Assembly (NCBI GenBank): GCA_002470825.1
Contig: DKOR01000035.1
Location: 1 to 64,000 of the forward strand
DNA from: Thiotrichaceae bacterium UBA7357
GTDB lineage: Bacteria > Pseudomonadota > Gammaproteobacteria > Eutrophobiales > Eutrophobiaceae
DNA: 64,000 bases
Direction of reading: 5' to 3'
Part shown: positions 25,822 through 34,978 of the stretch, one piece after another
Position numbering within the stretch: the stretch's first letter is position 1
How the letters are laid out: each line of letters opens with the position of its first letter
Position numbers and translations under genes: made by a program
The notes under the pieces: model-generated
Told to the model about the DNA's origin: nothing
Seen by the model: the letters and a program-made list of their open reading frames with translations, nothing else
The model's database searches: none

Positions 25822-26534
25822 GACAGATTGTCTTAGATACTGAGACAACTGGCCTAGAACCCAAACAAGGCCATCGTATTATCGAAATAGGCTGCGTAGA
25901 GATAGTAAATAGACGAAAAACAGACCGGCATTTTCATCAATATTTAAATCCTGATAGAGAAATTGATGATGGTGCATTCAATATACATGGTATTAGCAAA
26001 GAATTTCTCGCGGACAAACCACGATTTTCTGATATAGCTCAGGAATTCATTGATTTTATTCGAGATAGCGAACTTATAATCCACAACGCTCCATTTGATG
26101 TTGGTTTTCTTGATGCAGAGTTAAAAAAATTAGGTAAAAAATGGGGGAAAATAGAGAATTATTGTGCAGTTGTTGACACCTTGATGATGGCACGTGAAAA
26201 ACATCCCGGACAAAAAAATAACCTTGATGCATTGACTAAGCGCTATGAAGTAGATAATTCAAAGCGTGATTTACACGGTGCATTACTCGATGCACAAATA
26301 CTCTTAGATGTGTATTTAGTTATGACGGGAGGCCAAGAGATTTTAAGGTTTGATTCCGCACAAGAGAAATTAGCCGAAGAAGAGACTAAAGCAAGGATTA
26401 TAGATATTGATCGCAAATCTTTACGGGTCATTGAAGCTACAGCAGAAGAATTAGTAGAGCATGAAAAATTTTTAGAAAGAATTAAACAAGATAGCGGAGG
26501 GAAATGTGTATGGATTGATTGTGAATACGATTAG
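25818..26534 (+). CDS. dnaQ: DNA polymerase III epsilon subunit (proofreading exonuclease)
   Basis: 3'-5' exonuclease of the replicase. DEDDh motifs: VLDTETTGLE (Exo I), HNAPFDVGFLD (Exo II) and HGALLDAQILLDVY (Exo III with His and Asp). Residues past about 185 form the flexible tail that binds the alpha subunit. 238 residues, typical (E. coli 243). Last gene of the yafS-rnhA-dnaQ unit. No tRNA follows, unlike E. coli, where aspV lies next. Confidence 0.95.
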   Translation: MRQIVLDTETTGLEPKQGHRIIEIGCVEIVNRRKTDRHFHQYLNPDREIDDGAFNIHGISKEFLADKPRFSDIAQEFIDFIRDSELIIHNAPFDVGFLDAELKKLGKKWGKIENYCAVVDTLMMAREKHPGQKNNLDALTKRYEVDNSKRDLHGALLDAQILLDVYLVMTGGQEILRFDSAQEKLAEEETKARIIDIDRKSLRVIEATAEELVEHEKFLERIKQDSGGKCVWIDCEYD

Positions 26535-26966
26535 TAAAGAAATCACATGAAATTAATTTGAAAAATCTATGCGCTTGTATTTTAAGAAAAGTTATAGAAA
26601 TTGATAAGCCATCATTTGAGAGCCGCGCGCAAAAAAAGTGGGCTTAATATTCACTTATTTTAGCATGGACTTTCCTTTATAGTATTTTGTATAAATATTT
26701 TTCATGAAATCATATGATCGTTGAGTTCTTTTTTACAAATCATAAACACTAAGTAACAGATGATTGATAAGCCTTTATCATGCTACTCAGACTGGGCTGC
26801 ATGTGAATTGATCGGATCGACTTAATTATATACACAGAAATATTTCACCATTGAAACTAAGGTTTTTTCATTGATGTGTTTTTTTGATTAAATTGTGGAG
26901 AAGAGCTCGCATCATAAGAGATAAGCTAAAATGGGCTAGAACGCTAACCCATCTTCAAAAATAAAA
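26535..26966. other. Intergenic region without recognised genes
   Basis: 432 nt between convergent dnaQ and grxD. AT-rich, stops in all frames, no convincing hairpin with T-tract. I see nothing further in it. Confidence 0.5.
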
Positions 26967-27284
26967 CTAAATAACAGCAGTCTTTTTAGTCATTTTTTCT
27001 AATTCGCCACTCTCATGAAGTTGCAAGACTATGTCGCAGCCACCAACAAGTTCGCCGTTGATAAACACTTGTGGAAAGGTGGGCCAATTAGAATATAATG
27101 GTAAATTTTGTCGCATTTCTGGTTGTGCGAGCACGTCAACGAAACCAAATTCGACATCACATTCTCTTAATGCTTGGACGGTTTTCATTGAAAAGCCGCA
27201 TTGTGGAAAGTCTGGTGAGCCTTTCATAAAAAGGACGACGGAGTTCTTTGCGAGTGTTGCTTTAATTTGTTCTATTGGTTCCAT
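26967..27284 (-). CDS. grxD: Monothiol glutaredoxin (Grx4 type)
   Basis: 105-residue CGFS glutaredoxin that carries [2Fe-2S] clusters with glutathione, often with BolA. The motif PQCGFSMKTVQAL, the WPTFPQVFINGELVGGCDI glutathione-binding stretch and KGSPDFPQ are complete. The ATG has GAGG upstream. Single-gene leftward unit. Confidence 0.95.
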   Translation of the reverse strand: MEPIEQIKATLAKNSVVLFMKGSPDFPQCGFSMKTVQALRECDVEFGFVDVLAQPEMRQNLPLYSNWPTFPQVFINGELVGGCDIVLQLHESGELEKMTKKTAVI

Positions 27285-27599
27285 TAAATATACCTCAGGT
27301 TAGTCTTCTATTTAGCTTTATCTTCAATTATACGCGAAAGAGCCGAGTAAACACTATAAGTTGAACTGATCAAAATTATTTGTCTCAGATTAAGGTATGA
27401 ATACGGACCTCAAGTAACAATAATATTACTGTAAAGAACTGTTTTATATGGGTATATTTGTATAAAATTCGTTTTTGTTCGAGCAATACATTTTTCTATT
27501 ATGAAAGAAGTGGAAGCGATGACTGACATCAGTATAATCGTAAGCGGTATTTTGTTGTGTATTTAAGAAACACTAATTTTTTATCTCAGGAGTATTAAT
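27285..27599. other. Divergent regulatory region grxD / PuuD-like gene
   Basis: 315 nt between divergent genes. A perfect -10 hexamer TATAAT (27533-27538) faces right, toward the membrane protein gene, but the matching -35 is poor. The right gene has Shine-Dalgarno CAGGAG (27588-27593). No ORF or RNA gene is apparent. Confidence 0.45.
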
Positions 27600-28184
27600 A
27601 TGAACCCACTCAAATCAGTGACTGGAACATTAGCGCTTGGTTTTATTTCAGCTGCAGTTCTTACACTATTGGTAGGTGATACAGAACTTAATATGTGGTC
27701 TTTGGTAGTCTGGTTGCATGTCTTTTTTGGAGTAATTTGGATCGGATTACTTTATTACTTCAATTTTATACAAGTTCCAGCGGTCGGCGTTGCTTTAACT
27801 GATGAAGCTGGTCCTGGTCCTGCTGCTATTAACAAATATATTGCTCCGCGCGCACTATGGTGGTTTCGTTGGGGTGCATTAGCTACTTGGTTAACGGGAG
27901 CCGCGGCATTAGAGTATGCGGGTGTTGGGATTCACAATGCCTTCACGTTACAAGAAAATGGCTTGATTATTGGACTTGGTAGTTGGATGGGCACAATAAT
28001 GTTGCTTAATGTATGGGGTTTGATTTGGCCGAATCAGAAAAAGGTCCTAGGTATCGTTGAAGCCACCGCAGATGAGATTGCAAAAGCAAAAAGTATTGCT
28101 CTGATGGCATCACGAACTAACACTTTCCTTTCGATTCCTATGTTGATGTGCATGGTTGCATACGGGCATGGACTGCCTTTGTAA
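27600..28184 (+). CDS. Urate-hydroxylase-N-terminal-like (PuuD/DUF989) membrane protein
   Basis: 194-residue inner membrane protein with about five hydrophobic segments. WLHVFFGVIWIGLLYYFNF, ALWWFRWGALATWLTGA and GSWMGTIMLLNVWGLIWPNQ match the membrane domain of PuuD-type urate hydroxylases, with the His and Trp pattern kept. The cytochrome c domain found at the C-terminus of PuuD is missing, and no purine catabolism gene is near. Function is therefore open. Followed by a hairpin. Confidence 0.8.
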   Translation: MNPLKSVTGTLALGFISAAVLTLLVGDTELNMWSLVVWLHVFFGVIWIGLLYYFNFIQVPAVGVALTDEAGPGPAAINKYIAPRALWWFRWGALATWLTGAAALEYAGVGIHNAFTLQENGLIIGLGSWMGTIMLLNVWGLIWPNQKKVLGIVEATADEIAKAKSIALMASRTNTFLSIPMLMCMVAYGHGLPL

Positions 28185-28209
28185 AACGCAGGTTCTATAC
28201 AATATATAT

Positions 28210-28240
28210 GAGCCCGGCTTATGGCTGGGTTCGTTAATTT
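28210..28240 (+). terminator. Probable terminator after the PuuD-like gene
   Basis: GAGCCCGGC (28210-28218) pairs with GCTGGGTTC (28224-28232), using two wobble pairs, around TTATG; the following GTTAATTTT is only a partial T-tract. Confidence 0.5.
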
Positions 28241-28280
28241 TAGAGACGGGTAATTAACAACTTGTCTGGAATATAATCCA

Positions 28281-29453
28281 ATGAGCAATTCATTAATGTC
28301 AAATTACCACCCGTTATCGATTGAGTTTGTCAAAGGCTCAGGTGCCTGGCTCATAGATGTTCATGGAGATCGTTATCTGGATGCTCTAAGTGGTATTGCT
28401 GTTTGTGGATTAGGTCATGCCCATACAGCAGTGCATATGGCAATCGCCGACCAAGCGTCTAAATTAATACATACATCCAATCTTTATAGTATTCCCTTAC
28501 AAGAAAAGCTGGCTGAAAAACTGGTTCACCATTCTGGCATGGAGAAAGTCTTTTTTGGTAACTCTGGTGCTGAAGCAAATGAAGCAGCAATAAAGTTAGC
28601 GCGTTTATATGCAAGTAATAAAAAGATAAATGATCCAATCATTGTTGTAATGGAGAAAGCTTTCCATGGTCGAACTATGGCTACATTAAGCGCAACTGGT
28701 AGTGCAAAAGTACATAGAGGCTTCGACCCTCTAGTCGAAGGATTTAAGCACATTCCTTACAATGACATTGATGCCTTGCACGCGCTTACGAACGAAGATT
28801 TACATATCGTCGCAGTGATGGTTGAACCGATACTCGGTGAGGGTGGTATTGTGATACCTGATGCAAATTATTTGAAATCAATAAGAATGTTTTGTGACCA
28901 ACATGATTGTTTGATGATAGTTGATGAGGTTCAAACCGGAATGTGTCGAACAGGAAAATGGTTTGCTTTTCAACATGAAGATGTTGTCCCAGACGTTATG
29001 ACCTTGGCAAAGGCATTGGGGAATGGTGTTCCAATAGGGGCCTGTCTTGCAAGAGGCGAGGCTGCAAGTTTATTTCAACCAGGCGATCATGGGTCTACTT
29101 TTGGAGGCAATCCATTGGCTTCTAGAGCGGCGTTAGCGGTTATTAAAGTTTTGGAAGATGATGAATTAGCTAAACGTGCAGAATCTCTTGGGAATCAATT
29201 AATTGGCGGCTTGAAGTTGGCATTGAAGGATGTTCAAGGCATAAAAGAGATTCGTGGTGTTGGATTAATGTTGGGCATTCAATTGGTTGAGGATGCACCT
29301 GATTTAGTTGAGTTAGCATTAAAAGAAAAAATATTAATCAATGTAACTGCAGGTAATGTGATTCGATTATTACCGGTATTAGTGATGACTGACTCTGAAG
29401 CAGAATTAATCATTGCTAAGTTGAGTAGTTTACTGAAAGCATATCTAGATTGA
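28281..29453 (+). CDS. argD: Acetylornithine aminotransferase
   Basis: PLP enzyme of arginine synthesis (N-acetylglutamate semialdehyde to N-acetylornithine), also able to act in lysine synthesis. 390 residues. FFGNSGAEANEAAIKLAR, AFHGRTMATLSATGS, VDEVQTGMCRTGKWFAFQ and the PLP lysine in MTLAKALGNGVPIGA are present, with HGSTFGGNPLASRAA. Located 10 nt before argF, a common pair. No clear ARG box was found upstream. Confidence 0.95.
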   Translation: MSNSLMSNYHPLSIEFVKGSGAWLIDVHGDRYLDALSGIAVCGLGHAHTAVHMAIADQASKLIHTSNLYSIPLQEKLAEKLVHHSGMEKVFFGNSGAEANEAAIKLARLYASNKKINDPIIVVMEKAFHGRTMATLSATGSAKVHRGFDPLVEGFKHIPYNDIDALHALTNEDLHIVAVMVEPILGEGGIVIPDANYLKSIRMFCDQHDCLMIVDEVQTGMCRTGKWFAFQHEDVVPDVMTLAKALGNGVPIGACLARGEAASLFQPGDHGSTFGGNPLASRAALAVIKVLEDDELAKRAESLGNQLIGGLKLALKDVQGIKEIRGVGLMLGIQLVEDAPDLVELALKEKILINVTAGNVIRLLPVLVMTDSEAELIIAKLSSLLKAYLD

Positions 29454-29463
29454 AGGTAAAGTC

Positions 29464-30366
29464 ATGAAGCCAAGGCATTTTTTAACATTAAATAGTTTAA
29501 ATCGAAATGAATTATTATCGATCATAAATCGTGCGTCTGTGTTGAAGAAACAAACAAAAGAAAAAAATTATGAAACAACATTAAACAATCGTGTTTTAGG
29601 AATGATCTTTGAAAAATCATCTACACGTACACGGGTTTCATTTGAAGCTGGTATGGTGCAGCTGGGTGGCCATGCTATTTATCTTTCGCCTACAGGCTCT
29701 CAAATCGGTCGTGGTGAACCAATAAAAGATACAGCACGTGTCTTATCACAAATGGTTGACTCCATTATGCTAAGAACATTCGAGCATGAACGACTTGAAA
29801 ATTTTGCCTTTTATTCAGATGTGCCGGTCATCAATGGATTGACTGATAGTTTCCACCCATGTCAATTATTAGCAGACTTAATGACCTATTATGAAAATCG
29901 CGGTTCGATTGAGGGTAAAAAAGTAGTTTGGTTAGGTGATGGTAATAATATGTGCCATTCTTATATGAATGCGGCAAAAATTTTCAATTTCCAATTAATT
30001 TTGTCTTGCCCTGAAGGCTATGATCCTGATGCTAGTCTATTAGAATCTACTAAAGAATTTGTTTCAATAGAACGTGATCCACGGATTGCTATAAAGAATA
30101 CTGATCTAGTGGTAACCGATGTTTGGACCAGCATGGGGCAAGAAAAAGAAAAGGAACAAAGATTAGAACAGTTCGTACCTTATCAAGTTAATACCGATTT
30201 AATGAAATATGCTAATGAAGATGCTTTGTTTATGCATTGTTTACCTGCGCATCGCGGTGAAGAAGTCTCTGAAGATATTTTAGAAGGGTCGCAAAGTGTT
30301 GTTTGGGAAGAAGCGGGAAACCGGTTACATTCACAAAAGGCGTTGTTGGAATTTTTATTAAGTTAG
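29464..30366 (+). CDS. argF: Ornithine carbamoyltransferase
   Basis: Makes citrulline from ornithine and carbamoyl phosphate. The carbamoyl-phosphate loop SSTRTRVSFE, the HPCQ motif (FHPCQLLADL), the WLGDGNNMCHS segment and the ornithine-site HCLPAHRGEEV are intact. 300 residues, typical of the anabolic ArgF group. Shine-Dalgarno AAGG lies before the ATG. Forms an operon with argD. Confidence 0.96.
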   Translation: MKPRHFLTLNSLNRNELLSIINRASVLKKQTKEKNYETTLNNRVLGMIFEKSSTRTRVSFEAGMVQLGGHAIYLSPTGSQIGRGEPIKDTARVLSQMVDSIMLRTFEHERLENFAFYSDVPVINGLTDSFHPCQLLADLMTYYENRGSIEGKKVVWLGDGNNMCHSYMNAAKIFNFQLILSCPEGYDPDASLLESTKEFVSIERDPRIAIKNTDLVVTDVWTSMGQEKEKEQRLEQFVPYQVNTDLMKYANEDALFMHCLPAHRGEEVSEDILEGSQSVVWEEAGNRLHSQKALLEFLLS

Positions 30367-30454
30367 TCGTGTATATTGTATTCGCCAATAGTTTGCTCTA
30401 TTTCTAAAATGGCTAATTACATTTTTAATTCTTATATTTAAGAGTCTTTAATAA

Positions 30455-31210
30455 ATGGCTATACATTTTCTGTTAAGCAATGATGATGGATACCAATCTC
30501 CAGGCTTGGCTGCCTTAGAGGATATGTTGACTAAATTAGGAAAAGTAACAGTTGTCGCGCCTGACCGAGATCGAAGCGGATCAAGTAACTCACTTACATT
30601 AGACGCGCCATTATATGTTAAACAAGATAGTCGTGGTTATTATTATATAAACGGCACACCGACTGACTGCGTCCATTTAGCCATTACCGGCATTTTAGAT
30701 GAAGAGCCTGATATGGTCATAAGTGGAATCAATATAGGTGCAAATTTGGGCGATGATGTACTTTATTCTGGAACGGTGGCAGCTGCAATGGAGGGACGTT
30801 TTTTAGGATGTCCTTCCGTCGCATTTTCACTGGCAGGCGAAGGAAAATCTGACTACAAGTCAGCAGTGATGGTCGCTAAAAAAATCATAGAATCTCTCAT
30901 GCAAAAATCTTTGAAGAATATCTTGTTAAATGTCAATATTCCGGATATTGATTATGAACAAATAAAAGATATTACGGTCACCCGATTAGGTAATCGACAT
31001 AGACCTCAACCTGCAATTGAAGCATTTGACCCACACGGTAGAAAAATTTATTGGGTAGGTTCCGTTGGTTCAGAACATGATGCTGGCGAAGGCACTGATT
31101 TTCACGCTATTCGTTCTTCCAAGGTTTCTATCACACCTCTGCAATCTGATTTAACGCGTTATGAGACCTTAAAAACATTATCTAGCTGGGTGGAAGGTTT
31201 AGACGGATGA
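30455..31210 (+). CDS. surE: 5'/3'-nucleotidase SurE
   Basis: Metal-dependent nucleoside monophosphate phosphatase. The signature LSNDDGYQSPGL with the Asp-Asp metal pair, APDRDRSGSSNSLT and GTPTDCVHLA are all present, as is SGINIGANLGDDVLYSGTV. 251 residues. Overlaps pcm by 4 nt (ATGA), the standard surE-pcm arrangement. Confidence 0.96.
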   Translation: MAIHFLLSNDDGYQSPGLAALEDMLTKLGKVTVVAPDRDRSGSSNSLTLDAPLYVKQDSRGYYYINGTPTDCVHLAITGILDEEPDMVISGINIGANLGDDVLYSGTVAAAMEGRFLGCPSVAFSLAGEGKSDYKSAVMVAKKIIESLMQKSLKNILLNVNIPDIDYEQIKDITVTRLGNRHRPQPAIEAFDPHGRKIYWVGSVGSEHDAGEGTDFHAIRSSKVSITPLQSDLTRYETLKTLSSWVEGLDG

Positions 31211-31872
31211 TCACTGAACATAGTGGTATAGGCATGACATCACAACGTACACGCGATCGACTTGCAGAGAAATTAGTGAAAATGGGTATTCAGTCAGAGG
31301 TCGTTCTTAATGCTATACGGAATACACCACGGCATCTTTTTGTCGATGAAGCTCTGGAGAGTCGCGCTTATGAAAATACAGCACTCCCTATAGGGTTTAA
31401 TCAAACAATTTCACAACCTTATATTGTTGCAAAAATGACAGAAGCATTGATAAAGAATAGAACTTTGAAAAACGTCTTAGAAGTTGGAACAGGTTGTGGA
31501 TATCAAACAATCATTATGGCGCAATTCACGAAACGTATTTACACTATTGAACGTATTAATGGCCTATTAAAAAAGGCGCGCGAACGTTTTCAACGACTAC
31601 GCTTTACTAATATCCGCAGTAAACATGCAGATGGTAATATTGGTTGGCCAGAACATGCTCCTTATGATGGCATTATTGTCGCAGCAGCACCAGCTGGTGT
31701 GCCCGAAGCATTATTAGAACAACTGGCGATTAATGGACGATTGATTATTCCTGTTGGCAAGACAGGGGAGCAAAAATTATTATTGATTACTCGAGAAAAA
31801 AAGGGTTATGAGAAGAAAATCATTGATTCGGTAAGTTTTGTCCCCATGCTTGGTGGTATTGACGCAACTTAA
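31207..31872 (+). CDS. pcm: Protein-L-isoaspartate O-methyltransferase
   Basis: Repairs isoaspartyl residues in damaged proteins using SAM. VGTGCGYQTIIMAQ (motif I), TISQPYIVAKMTEAL (substrate loop) and PRHLFVDEAL are typical. 221 residues. Coupled to surE before and followed 10 nt later by nlpD. A more divergent paralogue lies at 12273-12926. Confidence 0.95.
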   Translation: MITEHSGIGMTSQRTRDRLAEKLVKMGIQSEVVLNAIRNTPRHLFVDEALESRAYENTALPIGFNQTISQPYIVAKMTEALIKNRTLKNVLEVGTGCGYQTIIMAQFTKRIYTIERINGLLKKARERFQRLRFTNIRSKHADGNIGWPEHAPYDGIIVAAAPAGVPEALLEQLAINGRLIIPVGKTGEQKLLLITREKKGYEKKIIDSVSFVPMLGGIDAT

Positions 31873-31882
31873 AAGGAATAGG

Positions 31883-32737
31883 ATGAATCCTTGTTATAAG
31901 AATGTGGTTTGTTCGTTGATAATTATCCTACAGGCATGTTCTGGGGCTTCTGTTGCTCCTGTTGTTAACCGGGGTGAAGTTAAAGAAATAAAGCCTTCAT
32001 CAACACAACGTGGCATCACTGCACAATTAAAGTTTCTACCAAAAGCTAAACTAACCAGAAAAAAAAATACAGGTTGCCATGCAGTTGGTAAAGGTGACAC
32101 TTTATATTCAATTGCATGGCGACATGACTACGATTATAAAGATGTGGCAAGCTGGAATAGAATCGTTGCGCCCTATACGATTTATCTAGGACAAGAAATT
32201 TGTTTGAGAGCCTTTGTTGAAAAGAAGAGTGCTGTAAAAGGGGCAAAGTCAAGTGTGAAAAATAAACTCGCCCCACAAACAAAACTATCAAACGAAATAA
32301 CACCTAAAAAGGTATTTAAAAAACAAAATATTGTTTCTAAAAGAAATAAGATCAAAGCTACTATATCTAAAGACCCTATAAAATGGCGATGGCCTGCACA
32401 GGGTAAATTAGCCAAATCTAATTCACCCACGTCCAAAAAAGGGATAGATATCGCTGGTAAACCTGGTCAGCGTATAAAAGCTGCTGCTGCGGGTGATGTT
32501 GTCTACAGCGGGAGTGGGCTTCTAGGCTATGGAAAACTTATTATTATAAAACATAGTGAAACATATCTGAGTGCCTATGCATATAATAGTAAAATCTTGG
32601 TCAAAGAGGGTGATAGCGTTAATGCGAGCCAAGAAATCTCTGAAATGGGACAAGATCATACCGGGCGCACAGTGCTTCATTTTGAAATACGGAAGAACGG
32701 TAAACCAGTAAGACCCACTAAATATTTACCTAAATAA
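31883..32737 (+). CDS. nlpD: NlpD-like lipoprotein with LysM and LytM domains
   Basis: Outer membrane lipoprotein that activates a cell-separation amidase (AmiC in E. coli). Start at ATG 31883 with AGGAATAGG upstream; lipobox LQAC at about residue 18. A LysM repeat (VGKGDTLYSIAWRHDYDYKD) is followed by a basic linker and a LytM/M23 domain (KGIDIAGKPGQRIKAAAAGD, LHFEIRKNGKPVRPTKYL). Metal-binding His of active M23 enzymes are missing, as in E. coli NlpD. rpoS, which usually follows, is not present. Confidence 0.93.
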   Translation: MNPCYKNVVCSLIIILQACSGASVAPVVNRGEVKEIKPSSTQRGITAQLKFLPKAKLTRKKNTGCHAVGKGDTLYSIAWRHDYDYKDVASWNRIVAPYTIYLGQEICLRAFVEKKSAVKGAKSSVKNKLAPQTKLSNEITPKKVFKKQNIVSKRNKIKATISKDPIKWRWPAQGKLAKSNSPTSKKGIDIAGKPGQRIKAAAAGDVVYSGSGLLGYGKLIIIKHSETYLSAYAYNSKILVKEGDSVNASQEISEMGQDHTGRTVLHFEIRKNGKPVRPTKYLPK

Positions 32738-32959
32738 GATATGTAAGCATTTATAGTGACGCTGTACATTAGTGTATGGTTTGAAAGGAATAAACGAAAT
32801 TTATGAAAAGGTAAATAAAAAAGTGGGTATCAACAATTGAAGTAATATCGATCTTATTTGATTTTTTATGTGTAAAATATCAATTACTTAAATTTTTTAT
32901 TTTTCTTCCATATGGATTAGCTTTAACAATAAGTTTATGGGTTAAAAAATCGTAAAAAG

Positions 32960-33340
32960 TTAATTGTCAGATAAGAACAAACATGCAACGACATCTCTAC
33001 CTTCATCAATCAGCAAATTATAGCTACGGCACGCAGCGCCTGTGTCCATGATTTCCAAACCGATATTTTTTGATGCAGTATGTTCGATTAATTCACCATT
33101 AGGAAAACTGGGCACGCTGCCGCTACCAATTATTATCAATTCTGGTTGCCATGAGATGATTTGGTCTAGATGACGCGTTGCAAGATTATGATAAGATTCT
33201 ACAATCCAGTTTTCGATTAAACAATTTTTTGAGATGACAATATTTCTTTTTAACAGCGAATCTTTTAATCTAAAAGAGCCATTAGAATAAGAAATGATTT
33301 TATTTGAAGTTGATAATTCGCTATCAAGTTCGATTTTCAT
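32960..33340 (-). CDS. Mth938-domain protein (DUF498)
   Basis: 126-residue cytoplasmic protein of the Mth938/AAMDC family. The features are ISWQPELIIIGSGSVPSFPN, the MDTGAACRSYNLLIDEGRDV stretch and the closing VACLF. The biochemical role of the family in bacteria is not established. Single gene facing left between nlpD and adk. Confidence 0.85.
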   Translation of the reverse strand: MKIELDSELSTSNKIISYSNGSFRLKDSLLKRNIVISKNCLIENWIVESYHNLATRHLDQIISWQPELIIIGSGSVPSFPNGELIEHTASKNIGLEIMDTGAACRSYNLLIDEGRDVVACLFLSDN

Positions 33341-33426
33341 GGCATTTTGACTTTAATTTGAGCATAAGCATAATCATAGTGTATTAAATGAATGTATTAC
33401 AATAATAAATACGGAGGCATGTAACA

Positions 33427-34077
33427 GTGAAAATTATATTATTGGGACCACCTGGTGCAGGGAAAGGGACACAAGCAAACTTAATTAAAGAAAAATACAA
33501 CATACCACAAATATCAACAGGTGATATGTTGCGTGCCGCAGTGAGTGCCGGAACAGCGTTAGGATGTGAAGCAAAAAAAATCATGAATGTCGGTGGATTG
33601 GTTTCGGATGAATTGATTCTAGAGTTGGTAAAGGAACGCGTTAATGAAAGTGATTGCAAAAACGGTTACTTACTTGATGGTTTTCCAAGAACAGTAAAGC
33701 AAGCTGATGGAATGATTAGTCTAAGTATTGACGTTGAATATGTCATTGAAATTAAAGTAGAAGATAGCGCTATAATTAGACGAATGAGCGGCCGTAGAGC
33801 ACATTTAGCTTCTGGACGCACGTATCATATTGAGTTTAACCGACCAAGAATCGAGGGTAAGGACGATGTTACTGGTGAAGAAATAATACAGAGAGATGAC
33901 GATAAAGAAGATACGGTTAAAAAGCGCTTAGATGTTTATCACGAACAAACTTCTCCCTTAGTTAAATATTATACTGACCTTGCAAAAAAAGAGGGCTCTA
34001 AAATTAAGTATGCTAGCGTAGACGGGATGAGTAGCGTTAGTGGTGTCATGAATAAGATACTTTCACATCTAAGTTAA
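33427..34077 (+). CDS. adk: Adenylate kinase
   Basis: Interconverts ATP + AMP and 2 ADP. Walker A GPPGAGKGTQ, the AMP-site STGDMLRAAV, DGFPRTVKQAD and the long LID domain (SGRTYHIEFNRPRIEGKDDV) are complete; 216 residues. The LID lacks zinc Cys, as in other proteobacteria. Start is GTG 33427, with GGAGG at 33413-33417. Confidence 0.96.
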   Translation: MKIILLGPPGAGKGTQANLIKEKYNIPQISTGDMLRAAVSAGTALGCEAKKIMNVGGLVSDELILELVKERVNESDCKNGYLLDGFPRTVKQADGMISLSIDVEYVIEIKVEDSAIIRRMSGRRAHLASGRTYHIEFNRPRIEGKDDVTGEEIIQRDDDKEDTVKKRLDVYHEQTSPLVKYYTDLAKKEGSKIKYASVDGMSSVSGVMNKILSHLS

Positions 34078-34263
34078 CGTATAATGAAATTGTTAAAAAA
34101 ATAAGAATAAAAAAAGTATTTTCCAAAGAACAGTGAACACATTTATTAAAAAAAGATAAAAAAAAGATGAAACATTACTATAATTGTTTGCGTGAACGGT
34201 TAATGTAATGTATGTTTTCTTTTTTTTAATGCAAATTTTCAGTTTCTAGGGGAGTCTCTAAAC

Positions 34264-34512
34264 ATGGCGAAGAAAAAAGCAAAGAAGAAAACTGCGAAAA
34301 AGAAAGTCGTAAGAAAGGCTGCGAAGAAGAAAGTAGCAAAGAAAAAAGCTAAGAAGAAAGTAGCGAAGAAAAAAGCTAAGAAGAAAGTAGCGAAGAAAAA
34401 AGCTAAAAAGAAAGTAGCGAAGAAAAAAGCTAAAAAGAAAGTAGTGAAGAAAAAAGCTAAAAAGAAAGTAGCTAAAAAGAAAGCTAAAAAAAAATCTAGG
34501 AAAAAAAGATAA
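34264..34512 (+). CDS. Lysine/alanine-repeat histone H1-like protein
   Basis: 82-residue, almost pure Lys/Ala/Val protein. After MAKKKAKKKTAKKK it is built of the 9-residue unit AKKKAKKKV, repeated about six times and encoded by a 27-bp tandem DNA repeat (about 34318-34480). The composition matches eukaryotic histone H1 tails, chlamydial HctB and the Pseudomonas AlgP tail, so non-specific DNA or RNA binding is likely. A Shine-Dalgarno AGGGGAGTC precedes the ATG. Number of repeats may vary among strains by slippage. Confidence 0.85.
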   Translation: MAKKKAKKKTAKKKVVRKAAKKKVAKKKAKKKVAKKKAKKKVAKKKAKKKVAKKKAKKKVVKKKAKKKVAKKKAKKKSRKKR

Positions 34513-34519
34513 GCAAACA

Positions 34520-34633
34520 ATGACTCCTGGTGAACGTGATAAAGAAAGAAAAGAAAAAGCCAGAGAAGTGATTGATGCTAGGAAAAAACGCCGAAAGGCT
34601 TTAGCTGTCTACTTGCTAAATTCAGCCAGTTAA
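34520..34633 (+). CDS. Possible 37-residue basic peptide
   Basis: Short frame from ATG 34520, 7 nt after the histone-like gene and before the terminator. It encodes a charged helix (DKERKEKAREVIDARKKRRK). Its position inside the same transcript and its charge are the only support. No strong Shine-Dalgarno. It may be a leftover of the repeat gene or a true small protein. Confidence 0.35.
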   Translation: MTPGERDKERKEKAREVIDARKKRRKALAVYLLNSAS

Positions 34634-34664
34634 AGGCTGAGGAAGTCTCTCTAAGTTCTAATAG

Positions 34665-34690
34665 GCCCCGTTCTCACGGGGCTTTTTTTA
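34665..34690 (+). terminator. Intrinsic terminator after the histone-like gene
   Basis: GCCCCGT TCTC ACGGGGC (34665-34682) followed by seven T. Strong, textbook shape. The 288 nt between it and mrcB hold no recognised gene. Confidence 0.92.
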
Positions 34691-34978
34691 TTTTCTGCAG
34701 GAAAACACGTATTACACAGGTGTTGAGTACTTAAAGTTAATTGTGTGAGTTTTGCCAAGCAGGTGAAATATAAAATAAAGATAGTCATAAGTGATCATAT
34801 CTAGTAAAAAAATGAAATATCATATAAAATAATGGGTTACAGCCAAATATTAACTGTTTGCATCTCCTCGCGAAGTGATTTCAAGTGCTACATAATTAAC
34901 ATTATTTTAAGAAAAGATGATGAATCATTGCATAAAAGTAAGATCATTTTTAGGTTCACTATTCAATAAGATTATCAA

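Noticed and set aside
34239..34520. Leftward 93-codon frame rich in Phe and Ala opposite the Lys-repeat gene
   Set aside because: It is the mirror of the AAG/AAA-rich repeat; the rightward gene has a ribosome-binding site and terminator.
5686..34738. Shared 13-mer AGTACTTAAAGTT at 5686 and 34726
   Set aside because: Matches of this length are expected by chance in an AT-rich window of this size.
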